The position numbers were made by a program, and so were the translations under genes. A stretch of 58,527 nt of DNA from Halomonas sp. (lineage in GTDB: Bacteria; Pseudomonadota; Gammaproteobacteria; Pseudomonadales; Halomonadaceae): NCBI RefSeq assembly GCF_020832045.1, contig NZ_JAFIFK010000055.1:1-58527 (forward strand). The letters run 5' to 3'. Below are positions 20,134 to 28,244 of the stretch, one piece after another (position 1 is the first letter of the stretch; every line of letters begins with the position of its first letter). Below the pieces are notes generated by a model. It was not told the DNA's origin. It ran no database searches and saw only the letters and a list, made by a program, of their open reading frames with translations.

Positions 20134-21458
20134 GTGTGACTCTTGTCTGGCTACGCCACGACCTACGTCTGGGCGACAACCCTTTGTTTCAGATCGATTC
20201 CACACACGAACAACTGTTATGCGTCTATGTGCTCGACCAGGCCTGGCTTATCCCAGAGTCAGGCCTTGGCGTGCCGCGTATTGGGCCGGCGCGGCTCCGC
20301 TTCCTATGGGAAAGCCTGATTGCATTGCGTGGTGAGCTGCTCAAGCGGGGCAGTGACCTGCTGGTTCGCATTGGTGCTCCGCTCGATATCGTGACAGACC
20401 TTGTTGAACGCTATCGCGTGAGTCAGGTTAGGCTGCGCCGTGAAGCCGGCGACGACGAAGTTCAAGACGGCCTGTGCCTGGCCAAGAGCGTGGGTGAGGG
20501 TGTCGAAGTGTGGCAGGCCGACAGTGGACTGCTGCTGAGCGAAGAGACGCTGCCGGTACCGCTTGGCGCCTTGCCTGCGAGCTTCTCGGCTTTTCGTCGT
20601 CGGGTGGAGGAGCGCTTGGCGATTTCCGAGGCGCTGCCCGCACCTGTGACACTACCGCCCTGGCCTGCCGATGCGCCGCGTGGGCTGCCGCCTCTCGCTC
20701 AGGTGTGCAGCAAAGCCGTTGCATGGACGGCCGACGCTCGTGGTGAATTTCACTTCGCCGGCGGCGAGGCGGCGGGTCTCTCACGACTCGATCATTACAT
20801 GTGGGAGAGCGGCGCCGTGGCTCGCTACAGAACCACTCGCAATGAACTGAGGGGGGCGGATTTCTCCACCCGCCTTTCGCCCTGGCTGGCTCATGGTTGT
20901 CTCTCGGCCCGGCAAGTGCGCGATGCTCTGCGCTACTGGGAAGCGAGCCACGGCGCCAATGAGTCGAGCAAGTGGGTCTTCTATGAACTGCTGTGGCGTG
21001 ATTACTTCCACTGGGCTGCACGCCAGGAGGGTCGTGCGTTGTTCGGGGCACGCCTGCTGCCCCCCCTCGGAGAGGCCTTTCTCGCCTGGCGCGAAGGACG
21101 AACGGGGGTTCCTTTCATCGATGCCGCCATGCACGAGCTCGCGGCGACCGGCTGGCTGTCGAATCGAGCGCGGCAAAATGCGGCGAGCTTCCTCATCCAC
21201 GATCTAGGAGAGGATTGGCGTTTGGGAGCGGCCTGGTTCGAGCACTGCCTGGTCGATTTCGACGTGGCCAGCAACTGGGGCAACTGGCGCTACGTGGGCG
21301 GTCTCGGGCGAGATTCCCGCGAGCGACGCTTCGACGTCATCAAGCAAGCCGAGTATTACGACCCCGACGGTACCTACGTCGCCTGCTGGGAGGCGGCCGG
21401 TCGGCGGGCTGATCAATGGGCGCTTGGGGCTGGTGGTGCTGGCCAAACTGCGCGATGA
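20130..21458 (+). CDS. DASH-type cryptochrome / photolyase family protein
   Basis: A flavoprotein of the blue-light photolyase/cryptochrome family; DASH members repair cyclobutane dimers mainly in single-stranded DNA. The 442-residue product starts MSVTLVWLRHDLRLGDNPLF (Rossmann-like antenna domain). Its FAD-binding half includes WVFYELLWRDYFHWAARQEG, RTGVPFIDAAMHELAATGWL, NRARQNAASFL and VASNWGNWRYVGGLGRDSRE; the last stretch followed by KQAEYYDPDGTYV is the DASH pattern. The ATG at 20130 overlaps the stop of the preceding tiny gene, so translation is probably coupled. A conventional CPD photolyase is the alternative, less likely from the C-terminal motif. Confidence 0.88.
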   Translation: MSVTLVWLRHDLRLGDNPLFQIDSTHEQLLCVYVLDQAWLIPESGLGVPRIGPARLRFLWESLIALRGELLKRGSDLLVRIGAPLDIVTDLVERYRVSQVRLRREAGDDEVQDGLCLAKSVGEGVEVWQADSGLLLSEETLPVPLGALPASFSAFRRRVEERLAISEALPAPVTLPPWPADAPRGLPPLAQVCSKAVAWTADARGEFHFAGGEAAGLSRLDHYMWESGAVARYRTTRNELRGADFSTRLSPWLAHGCLSARQVRDALRYWEASHGANESSKWVFYELLWRDYFHWAARQEGRALFGARLLPPLGEAFLAWREGRTGVPFIDAAMHELAATGWLSNRARQNAASFLIHDLGEDWRLGAAWFEHCLVDFDVASNWGNWRYVGGLGRDSRERRFDVIKQAEYYDPDGTYVACWEAAGRRADQWALGAGGAGQTAR

Positions 21459-21493
21459 TCGCCCCCTGTGTATAGGCAAGGAGAGCAGCAAAA

Positions 21494-22774
21494 ATGAAAC
21501 GGACCCTTACCCTCGGCCTGCTGGTAACGCTGCTGGCCGGCTGTCAGAGCAGCCCGGCGAATGGCGTTGGCAATGAGGAGGAATCTCAAGCCGAATCGGC
21601 CTCGGAGGCTACCGCTGAGCAAGCCGAGAGCCGAGCCGATGCCGAGCCCGCTCCCCCCGCCGATTTTGCCGACTGGCTGGCCCAGTTCCGCCGCGCTGCC
21701 CTCAGCGAAGGAATTTCGGCGGCGACCCTCGACAGGGCTCTGGATGGGGTGCGCTATCGGCCAAGGGTGATCGAACTCGACCGCTCTCAGCCGGAGTTCG
21801 TGCGTCCTATCTGGCAGTATCTGGATACGGCCGTCTCCCAGACCCGGGTCAGCCAAGGGCGGGCCAAGCTCGCCGAGCACCGCGACACGGCCCGAGAGAT
21901 GGAGCAACGTTTCGGCGTTCCGGCAGAAGTCATCGTGGCGATCTGGGGAATCGAGAGCAACTATGGCGGCAATTTCGGCGACTTTTCCACCCTCGAGGCG
22001 CTGGCGACGTTGGCCTTCGACGGTCGGCGGCGCGACTTTGCCCGTGGCGAGCTGCTGGCTGCCCTGAGGATCATCGAAGCTGGTGACATCGCGCCGGAGC
22101 GGATGGTGGGTTCCTGGGCCGGTGCCATGGGCCACACCCAGTTCATTCCCTCGAGTTTCGAAGCTTACGCCGTAGATGGCGACGGAGACGGAAGGCGTGA
22201 TATATGGGGCAGCATTCCCGATGTCATGGCTTCGACCGCCAACTATTTGGCGCGAGCCGGCTGGCAGCCCGGCCAGCCGTGGGTGGCCGAGGTGCGGCTC
22301 CCCCAGAACTTCGACTATGCCCAAACCGAGCTGAGCACGCGGCTGTCGAGCCGTGAATGGGCCGAGCAAGGGGTGCGTCCGATCGAAGGTGGCAATCTTC
22401 CCGGCTTCGAGCAGGCCTCGGTGATCGCCCCGGCCGGCGCCAATGGCCCAGCCTTCCTGGTCGGCCCCAACTACCGGGCCATTCTGCGCTACAACAATGC
22501 CACCAGCTACGCCTTGGCGGTTGGCACCCTGGCTGACAGGATCGCCGGGCGGGAAGGGGTCCGGGCCGAGTGGCCGCGTGACGTGCAGCCGCTGTCTCGC
22601 AGCCAGGTGCGCGAGATGCAGCAGGCTCTCAATGCTCGGGGCTTCGACGTCGGCACGCCCGACGGTGTCATGGGGCCGAATACCCGAAGTGGCTTGCGGG
22701 AGTACCAGCGTAGCATCGGCGTCACGCCGGACGGTTTTGCCACCGTAGCTCTGCTGCAACGACTCCAGCAGTGA
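21494..22774 (+). CDS. MltB-family lytic murein transglycosylase, lipoprotein with peptidoglycan-binding domain
   Basis: Cleaves the MurNAc-GlcNAc bond of peptidoglycan to give 1,6-anhydro products, a source of recycled muropeptides. The 426-residue product has a lipobox LLAGC (Cys17) and so should be a lipoprotein. A Glu/Ala-rich linker (about 25-55) follows, then the Slt35/MltB catalytic domain with the catalytic Glu in IWGIESNYGG (Glu154) and SWAGAMGHTQFIPSSF (about 209-224). A C-terminal peptidoglycan_binding_1 domain (about 363-424, MQQALNARGFDVGTPDGVMG) follows. The domain order matches the SltB2/SltB3 group of pseudomonads rather than E. coli MltB. RBS AAGGAGAG at 21478-21485. Likely monocistronic. 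Confidence 0.9.
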   Translation: MKRTLTLGLLVTLLAGCQSSPANGVGNEEESQAESASEATAEQAESRADAEPAPPADFADWLAQFRRAALSEGISAATLDRALDGVRYRPRVIELDRSQPEFVRPIWQYLDTAVSQTRVSQGRAKLAEHRDTAREMEQRFGVPAEVIVAIWGIESNYGGNFGDFSTLEALATLAFDGRRRDFARGELLAALRIIEAGDIAPERMVGSWAGAMGHTQFIPSSFEAYAVDGDGDGRRDIWGSIPDVMASTANYLARAGWQPGQPWVAEVRLPQNFDYAQTELSTRLSSREWAEQGVRPIEGGNLPGFEQASVIAPAGANGPAFLVGPNYRAILRYNNATSYALAVGTLADRIAGREGVRAEWPRDVQPLSRSQVREMQQALNARGFDVGTPDGVMGPNTRSGLREYQRSIGVTPDGFATVALLQRLQQ

Positions 22775-22780
22775 CGGCAA

Positions 22781-22808
22781 GCCCCGCTTTGGTGAACCAG
22801 AGCGGGGC
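22781..22808. terminator. Hairpin between converging genes
   Basis: A 13-bp inverted repeat with one T-G pair (22781-22793/22796-22808) lies between the transglycosylase stop and the stop of the converging PRC-barrel gene. There is no long T run on either side, so its role as a bidirectional terminator is likely but not certain. Confidence 0.6.
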
Positions 22809-22832
22809 GTTCGAAAAGACTCTGATAGGCCG

Positions 22833-23417
22833 TTAGTTGTTGGTCCAGCGGTCCAGCGTTTCACTGATGGTGCGGCCGGCCCGTTCGGCGCCTTCCTGTG
22901 TGCGCTCCCAGGCATGCTCGGCACTTTCTCCAACCCGGTCTGCGCCCCGGCGTGTCTGCTGCCAGGCACTGTCGGCGCCTTCTCCGGTACTGTGCCAGGC
23001 CTCACGAGTGCGCTCACGTGCCGTGTCCCACCACTCTTGATCGTAGCGCGGCATGGCCTCGAGCGACTCCGGGTCGGCGTCGACGATGATGTCATGGACC
23101 GTTTCACCGTCGTCTTCGTAGTTGACCAGACGGTAGTGGGCATTGGTAATGACTAGGTAGTCGCCGTCCCTGCCCATGTCGTCGTCGGGGCGCACGACGA
23201 TGGCATGAACTTGTCTGTCATCGCCGAGCAGAATGTCGATCACTTCGCCGGGCTGGCTGTCAGGCGAAGCTTCGAAGTGCACCTCGGCGTCGAAGAGGGC
23301 GCGAGAGGAGTAGAGGCCCTGGGGTTCGAACTGTGCCTGTACCCCAATCGCGAGCCCGGCCAGAAACAGGCCAGCCGAGGCGGCCAGTGTCGTCCTGGTG
23401 ATACGTGGCTGGTTCAT
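22833..23417 (-). CDS. Exported PRC-barrel protein with LEA-like 11-residue repeats
   Basis: A 194-residue protein with a Sec signal (about 1-28, AIGVQA) and a PRC-barrel-like domain (about 33-115; EVIDILLGDDRQVHAIVV is characteristic). Its C-terminal amphipathic region (129-190) is made of five 11-residue units of the type AWxxTxxGAxx, interrupted by a 7-residue insert. Such 11-mers are seen in LEA-like and apolipoprotein-like stress proteins. The start at 23417 is fixed by AGGAGGGC just upstream; longer in-frame reading to 23807 would run through the divergent gene. PRC-barrel proteins of this kind are often stress-induced in halophiles and rhizobia; the role here is inferred as envelope protection. 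Divergent from the retropepsin-like gene. Confidence 0.78.
   Translation of the reverse strand: MNQPRITRTTLAASAGLFLAGLAIGVQAQFEPQGLYSSRALFDAEVHFEASPDSQPGEVIDILLGDDRQVHAIVVRPDDDMGRDGDYLVITNAHYRLVNYEDDGETVHDIIVDADPESLEAMPRYDQEWWDTARERTREAWHSTGEGADSAWQQTRRGADRVGESAEHAWERTQEGAERAGRTISETLDRWTNN
22848..23033 (-). repeat. Five 11-residue coding repeats in the PRC-barrel gene
   Basis: Units at residues 129-139, 140-150, 151-161, 169-179 and 180-190. The clearest are AWHSTGEGADS, AWQQTRRGADR and AWERTQEGAER; the first and last are diverged. The 33-bp period is kept except for a 21-bp insert between units 3 and 4, consistent with tandem duplication of an amphipathic helix unit. Confidence 0.65.
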
Positions 23418-23538
23418 CAGTTTGCCCTCCTTGTCCTTGATGACACAGTTAGTGTAGTAAAGGTACCGTTGGTACAGGTGCACGGAACCGCGCCTGATCA
23501 TATGTATCAAAGCCTCGATGAAAAAAGGAGCTTCATCC

Positions 23539-24135
23539 ATGAGGAAAATGTCGCTTGGTACCACCATCCCGGTTTTTCGCCATTGCCTGCTGGCGGCAGC
23601 GGGGGCCCTGCTGCTGACTGGCCCTGCCGTGGCCGACGACGAATCGTCGGTATTCGGGTGGATAGAGAAAAGCACACTTGAGCCGTGGGGGGTCGAAGTC
23701 AAGGCCAAGCTGGATAGCGGCGCGCTGACCTCTTCCATGGATGCGCGCGACATCGAAACCTTCGACAAGGATGGCGAGGAGTGGGTGCGTTTCCGCCTCG
23801 ATCTCATCGACGAGGCCAGCGGCGAGGCGTTCGAAGAGCACCTGGAGCTGCCGCTTTATCGTGACATCCGCGTCCGTGGTGCCGGCGGCCGCGACGAGCG
23901 GCCGGTGGTACTGATGAAGATCTGCATGGGCGATACCATCCACGAGGAGCAGTTCAGCCTGAGGGACCGCGAGGAGATGCATTACCCGCTGCTGTTGGGT
24001 CGGCGCACCATTGGCCACCTGGGGCTGCTCGACGTTACCCGCACCTTCCTCAATTCGCCCGATTGCAATGAGGACGCCGAGGTCGTGCGCTACGACGGCG
24101 AGGAGGTCGAAGGAATCAAGGAAGACGAGGTGTGA
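23539..24135 (+). CDS. Exported retropepsin-like protein (RimB/PF05618-type)
   Basis: A 198-residue protein with a signal peptide (about 1-33) and one domain resembling the 'ATP-dependent zinc protease' family (PF05618), now viewed as retropepsin-like. KLDSGALTSSMDA (about 58-70) matches the family D[ST]GA active-site loop, here with Ser rather than Thr, and YPLLLGRRTI (about 154-163) is the second conserved segment. Relatives often sit with RimK-type ligases, but none is here. The ATG at 23539 is preferred over that at 23518 because AAGGAG (23525-23530) is 8 bp upstream. Its target is unknown; export suggests the periplasm. The PRC-barrel gene is divergent across 121 bp containing GTACC-GTT-GGTAC (23463-23475). 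Confidence 0.8.
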   Translation: MRKMSLGTTIPVFRHCLLAAAGALLLTGPAVADDESSVFGWIEKSTLEPWGVEVKAKLDSGALTSSMDARDIETFDKDGEEWVRFRLDLIDEASGEAFEEHLELPLYRDIRVRGAGGRDERPVVLMKICMGDTIHEEQFSLRDREEMHYPLLLGRRTIGHLGLLDVTRTFLNSPDCNEDAEVVRYDGEEVEGIKEDEV

Positions 24136-24146
24136 TTTCTCCGGCT

Positions 24147-24860
24147 TCAGAATAGCCGAGACAGCAGAGCCACTACAGCCGTCTCCACACGCAGGATGCG
24201 AGGGCCCAGGTGAATGCCCTCGCATCCCGCTTCGAGCAGGCGGTCCACCTCATATGGGATGAAACCACCTTCCGGCCCGATGAACAGCACAGTAGGCTCG
24301 GTCAGGCCGGTTGGGCATGCTTTGGCCATGCCGGGATGGGCCACCAGTCCGCGGCGCTCCGCTAGCAAAAGCGGCAGTCGCTCCTCGACGAAAGGGCGAA
24401 AGCCCTTTGCCATGCTGACGTCGGGCAGCACCGTATCTCGCGCCTGTTCGAGGCCCAGTATCAGATGCTCATGAATCTTTCCCGGATCCAGCTCCGGCGA
24501 CTGCCAGTAGCTCTTCTCCACCCGCCGGGTATGCAGCAGCGTGACTCCCTTTACCCCAAGGGCGGTGATGTGTTCGAGGCTTCTGGCGAGCATGCGCGGT
24601 CGCGGCAGGGCCAGTACCAGATGCACCGGTAGGGCGGGCGGCGGGGGAGTGCCGAGACCATCGAGCGTGAAGCGGGCTTCATCGTCGGAGAGGTAGATCA
24701 GCTCGCCGCGCCCGATGCCGCCTCCCTGAACGCCCAGGGTCAGTGAATCGCCCACCTGGGCGCGGTGCACTTCCTTCAGGTGACGTAACCGGCGTGGGTC
24801 GCGCAGGCAGGCCAGACGGGCATGTTGGACATCGTCGGGGGCAAGCAGGATCAGGTTCAT
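24147..24860 (-). CDS. rsmE: 16S rRNA m3U1498 methyltransferase
   Basis: A SPOUT-class enzyme that N3-methylates U1498 of 16S rRNA. The 237-residue product has an N-terminal PUA-like domain (about 1-70) and the knotted SAM-binding domain ending in PTVLFIGPEGGFIPYEVDRL and LGPRILRVETAVVALLS, both strongly diagnostic. The start MNLILLAP at 24860 is chosen by family alignment; the frame extends to 24980 but would overlap the phaR promoter. It converges on the retropepsin-like gene with 11 bp between stops and is divergent from phaR. Confidence 0.95.
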   Translation of the reverse strand: MNLILLAPDDVQHARLACLRDPRRLRHLKEVHRAQVGDSLTLGVQGGGIGRGELIYLSDDEARFTLDGLGTPPPPALPVHLVLALPRPRMLARSLEHITALGVKGVTLLHTRRVEKSYWQSPELDPGKIHEHLILGLEQARDTVLPDVSMAKGFRPFVEERLPLLLAERRGLVAHPGMAKACPTGLTEPTVLFIGPEGGFIPYEVDRLLEAGCEGIHLGPRILRVETAVVALLSRLF

Positions 24861-24954
24861 CGGGTCTCGTTGGTTGCTTCGATTTGCAAGGGCGGTAACG
24901 CGGTGCACAATAGCAGCCAAGGGCCAACCTGCCTTTCCTACAAGGAGTGCCGTC

Positions 24955-25437
24955 GTGCGCGTGATTCGCAAGTATGCCAACCGCAGGCTCTATGATACCC
25001 AACAGAGCCGCTATGTAACGCTCGAGGATCTGCGTCGCCTGATTCTCGATGAAGAACCGTTCCGCGTCGAGGACGCCAAGTCCGGAGAGGATCTGACCCG
25101 CACCATCCTGCTCTCGATCATCATCGAACAGGAACAGGCAGACGGCGAGGCCGAGGTGTTTTCCAATGACCTGCTGGCTCAATTCATTCGTGTCTACGAT
25201 ATGGCTCAGCCGCTGCCGCTGGCACGTTATCTCGAGCAGGGTACCCAGCTGATGCTCGAACAGCAGAAGCGCATGCAGGACCAGTGGCAACAGGCAATGC
25301 GCCATTCGCCGATGGAGCTTATGCGAGAAATGGCGGAGGAGAACATGCGTTTCTGGCAGCAGGCGATTGGCCAGGGGCAGCCCGACAAGCCTGAGCCGAA
25401 GGACACGCCGGACCAGGATGACGACAAGAAGTCCTGA
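24955..25437 (+). CDS. phaR: Polyhydroxyalkanoate synthesis repressor PhaR
   Basis: A DNA-binding repressor that senses PHA granules and controls phasin and PHA genes. The 160-residue product has the N-terminal PHA-accumulation regulator domain (RVIRKYANRRLYDTQQSRYV, about 2-21), the middle domain with LTRTILLSIIIEQEQ (about 46-60), and a Gln/Met-rich C-terminal helix with an acidic end. The GTG at 24955 follows AAGGAG (24942-24947) with 7-bp spacing and gives the usual N terminus; the longer frame from 24874 is not family-like. No PHA synthase or phasin gene is in the window. Unrelated to the antiporter genes named pha. Confidence 0.92.
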   Translation: MRVIRKYANRRLYDTQQSRYVTLEDLRRLILDEEPFRVEDAKSGEDLTRTILLSIIIEQEQADGEAEVFSNDLLAQFIRVYDMAQPLPLARYLEQGTQLMLEQQKRMQDQWQQAMRHSPMELMREMAEENMRFWQQAIGQGQPDKPEPKDTPDQDDDKKS

Positions 25438-25550
25438 GCGAGGCGGCGAGCTCGATGGCTTTCTGACATAATGCCGCGACGAATTCCCAGCCGAACCTCA
25501 GGCCCGTCCCAGCATCGGGCCCGATGAATGATAGACAGGAAAGCAAGCGG

Positions 25551-26846
25551 ATGAAGGTTCTTATCATCGGCGGCGGTGGCCGCGAACATGCCCTGGCCTG
25601 GAAAGTCGGTCAGTCGCCCCGGGTCGAACGGGTCTTTGTGGCGCCCGGCAATGCCGGTACCGCCCTTGAGCCCGGCTTGACCAACGTCGCCATCGAGGCG
25701 ACCGACTTGGAGCGCCTGGTGACTTTCGCCCGCGAGGAGGCCATCGAGCTGACCATCGTCGGCCCCGAGGCGCCGCTGGTCGAAGGGGTCGTCGATCGTT
25801 TCCGCGAAGCGGGGCTGGCCATTTTCGGTCCGACTCGAGGGGCTGCCCAGTTGGAGGGCTCGAAGTCCTTCACCAAGGACTTTCTTGCACGCCATGCCAT
25901 TCCCACCGCTGACTACCGCACCTTCACCGAGGTAGGGCCGGCGCTGGAGTATCTGGCCGAGCAAGGCGCACCGATCGTGATCAAGGCCGATGGCCTGGCC
26001 GCCGGCAAGGGGGTGATCGTCGCCATGACCCTGGCCGAGGCCGAGGCCGCCGTGCGCGATATGCTCGAGGCCAACGCCTTCGGTGACGCCGGGGCCAGGG
26101 TGGTCATCGAAGAGTTCCTGGAAGGCGAGGAGGCCAGTTTCATCGTCATGGTGGATGGCACCACCGTGTTGCCCATGGCCACCAGCCAGGACCACAAGCG
26201 TGCGCTGGATGGCGATGCCGGTCCCAATACCGGCGGCATGGGGGCGTACTCACCGGCGCCGGTGGTGACCGAGAGCGTTCACGAGCGCATCATGGAGCAG
26301 GTGATCATGCCCACGGTGCATGGCATGGTGGCCGAGGGGCATCCCTACAGCGGCTTCCTGTATGCCGGCTTGATGATCGACGCCGAAGGCAATCCCAAGG
26401 TGATCGAGTTCAATTGCCGCTTCGGCGACCCTGAGACTCAGCCGATCATGCTGCGCCTGCAGTCCGATCTGGCCGAGCTGTGTCTGGCCGGGGCATGGGG
26501 TGAGCTGGCCGGGCACACCTGCGAGTGGGACTCCCACGCCGCGGTCGGCGTGGTGATGGCCGCGGGCGGCTATCCCGGCAGCTACGCCAAGGGCGACGTG
26601 ATCGATGGTCTCGAGGCGGCGAATGCCACTGGCTGCAAGGTATTTCATGCCGGCACTGCAGAGGACGACCAGGGGCGTGTCGTGACCAGTGGCGGTCGTG
26701 TATTGTGTATCACCGCGCTGGGGCATGGCGTCTCCCAGGCACGCGACCTCGTCTATGAGGGAGTGGCAGCGATTCGCTGGAATGGCGCTCAGTACCGCGG
26801 TGATATCGCCCACCGTGCCATCGCCCGCGAGCAGAACGCAGATTGA
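25551..26846 (+). CDS. purD: Phosphoribosylamine--glycine ligase (GARS)
   Basis: Second step of de novo purine synthesis: joins glycine to 5-phosphoribosylamine with ATP. The 431-residue product is a typical ATP-grasp enzyme, starting MKVLIIGGGGREHALAWKVG. It has FTKDFLARHAIPTADY, IKADGLAAGKGVIVA (about 151-165), DHKRALDGDAGPNTGGMGAY (about 218-237) and VIEFNCRFGDPETQ (metal and nucleotide site). The ATG at 25551 has AGGAAA just upstream and fits the family; an ATG at 25524 would add nine residues. It is not beside purH as in enteric bacteria. Probable single-gene unit. Confidence 0.96.
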   Translation: MKVLIIGGGGREHALAWKVGQSPRVERVFVAPGNAGTALEPGLTNVAIEATDLERLVTFAREEAIELTIVGPEAPLVEGVVDRFREAGLAIFGPTRGAAQLEGSKSFTKDFLARHAIPTADYRTFTEVGPALEYLAEQGAPIVIKADGLAAGKGVIVAMTLAEAEAAVRDMLEANAFGDAGARVVIEEFLEGEEASFIVMVDGTTVLPMATSQDHKRALDGDAGPNTGGMGAYSPAPVVTESVHERIMEQVIMPTVHGMVAEGHPYSGFLYAGLMIDAEGNPKVIEFNCRFGDPETQPIMLRLQSDLAELCLAGAWGELAGHTCEWDSHAAVGVVMAAGGYPGSYAKGDVIDGLEAANATGCKVFHAGTAEDDQGRVVTSGGRVLCITALGHGVSQARDLVYEGVAAIRWNGAQYRGDIAHRAIAREQNAD

Positions 26847-26893
26847 GCGTCGGCGAACCTGTCGCCATTCATAACAACATTCAGGGAGCGCGC

Positions 26894-27334
26894 ATGGAAC
26901 GCATCAAGCTGGATTTTCCCGATTCTGCCATTGTGCACAGGCAGTCGCTGTCGGTGCGCATCACCGACATGAACTACGGTCGCCATCTAGGACACGATAC
27001 GCTGGTGTCCTTACTGCATGAAGCGCGTATTCAGGCCTTTGGCGCCCTTGGTCTGGTCGAGTGGGACATGGGCGGTTTCCCTAGTGTGGTGGCGGATCTC
27101 GCTGTGCAGTACCAATCCGAGGCCCGCTGGCCGGATGCCTTGGTGGTGGAAACCGCCATACCCGCGCCCACCGGCAAGGCGATGGCGGTCTATCATCGGG
27201 TCTGTCATGCCGAGGGCGGCCGGCCGGTGGCCACCGCGCGACTCAACGTGGTGCTGGTCGACCCGGCCCAGGGGCGCAGTGTCAATATTCCAGACAGCGT
27301 GCTCCGCGCCATCAGCGGAGCGGAGAGCGCCTGA
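26894..27334 (+). CDS. Hotdog-fold acyl-CoA thioesterase
   Basis: A 146-residue 4HBT-type hotdog protein. The segment SLSVRITDMNYGRHLGHDTLVSLLHEARIQAF holds the catalytic-loop pattern (MNYGRHLGHD for the family MNxxGHxNxx, then E in HEAR), so it probably hydrolyses acyl-CoA. The ATG at 26894 has GGGAG at 26884-26888; the longer frame begins with TTG. Its TGA overlaps the prkB start by one base (TGATG at 27332-27336), so the two are translationally coupled. Substrate unknown; YbgC- or YneP-like enzymes are the closest general types. Confidence 0.82.
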   Translation: MERIKLDFPDSAIVHRQSLSVRITDMNYGRHLGHDTLVSLLHEARIQAFGALGLVEWDMGGFPSVVADLAVQYQSEARWPDALVVETAIPAPTGKAMAVYHRVCHAEGGRPVATARLNVVLVDPAQGRSVNIPDSVLRAISGAESA

Positions 27335-28206
27335 TGTCGCGCGAGTATCCCATCATCGCCGTGACCGGCTCCTCAGGGGCGGGAACCACCACGGTGAAAC
27401 GCACCTTCGAGCGCATGTTCTCCCGCGAGGATGTCCATGCCGCCTTCGTCGACGGCGACGCCTTCCATCGGTATACGCGAGAAGAGCTGGCACGCATGTT
27501 TCGTGAAGAGCCGGAGCGCAAGAATCAGCTCTCTCATTTCGCCGTGGAAGCCAACCTGCTCGACCGCCTGGAGGCGCTGTTCCAGGAGTACGGCGAACAC
27601 GGTACCGGCACCTACCGGCACTACATCCATGCCGAAGACAAGCAGATGATCGAGGCCGGCCATCAGGTCGGCACCTTCACCGAGTGGCAGCCGCTGCCCT
27701 GTGGCACCGATCTGTTGTTCTACGAGGGTTTGCACGGCGGGCTTGTCACCTCGGCGCATGACATTGCCCGGCACGTGGACCTGCTGGTAGGCGTGGCGCC
27801 GACCATGAACCTCGAGTGGATCCAGAAGATCGATCGCGACATCAAGCTGCGCGGCTATTCTCAGGAAGCCGTCATCGACACCATTCTGGGGCGCATGAAC
27901 GACTACGTGCGCTATATCCAGCCGCAGTTCTCACGCACCCATATCAACTTCCAGCGTGTGCCTACGGTGGACACCTCCAACCCCTTCGAGGTGCAGGACA
28001 TTCCCAACGACGCCGAGTCGTTCGTGGTGATCCGTTTCCGCGACCCCTCGACGGTGGATTTTCCCTGGCTGCTGGCGATGATCCAGGACGCCTTCATGAG
28101 CCGCCCGCATACCCTGGTGGTGCCGGGTGCGAGGATGTCGCTGGCCATCGAGTTGATCCTGGCGCCGCTGGTTCGTCACCTGCTGGCACAGCGTCGCTTT
28201 CGCTGA
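27334..28206 (+). CDS. prkB: PrkB-type phosphoribulokinase homologue
   Basis: A 290-residue P-loop kinase of the phosphoribulokinase/uridine kinase family with Walker A-like GSSGAGTTTV (about 12-21), VDGDAFHRYTREE, FYEGLHGG and NFQRVPTVDTSNPF. Length and these blocks match E. coli PrkB closely. True PRK phosphorylates ribulose-5-phosphate in the Calvin cycle; no RuBisCO or other Calvin genes are visible, and E. coli PrkB has no confirmed role, so function is open. The start overlaps the thioesterase stop. hinT follows 38 bp downstream. Confidence 0.88.
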   Translation: MSREYPIIAVTGSSGAGTTTVKRTFERMFSREDVHAAFVDGDAFHRYTREELARMFREEPERKNQLSHFAVEANLLDRLEALFQEYGEHGTGTYRHYIHAEDKQMIEAGHQVGTFTEWQPLPCGTDLLFYEGLHGGLVTSAHDIARHVDLLVGVAPTMNLEWIQKIDRDIKLRGYSQEAVIDTILGRMNDYVRYIQPQFSRTHINFQRVPTVDTSNPFEVQDIPNDAESFVVIRFRDPSTVDFPWLLAMIQDAFMSRPHTLVVPGARMSLAIELILAPLVRHLLAQRRFR

Positions 28207-28244
28207 GCCGTAAGAAATGAGCCGCAAGAAAGGAGTGCGAGTCG

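Noticed and set aside
21413..23143. 576-codon open frame on the minus strand across the transglycosylase gene
   Set aside because: It is the antisense of a well-supported lipoprotein enzyme, has low-complexity Arg/Pro/Ser composition typical of GC-rich shadow frames, and resembles no family.
27334..28206. Evidence for a Calvin cycle because of a phosphoribulokinase-like gene
   Set aside because: The sequence is of the PrkB type found in non-autotrophs, and no RuBisCO or other cycle gene is in the window.
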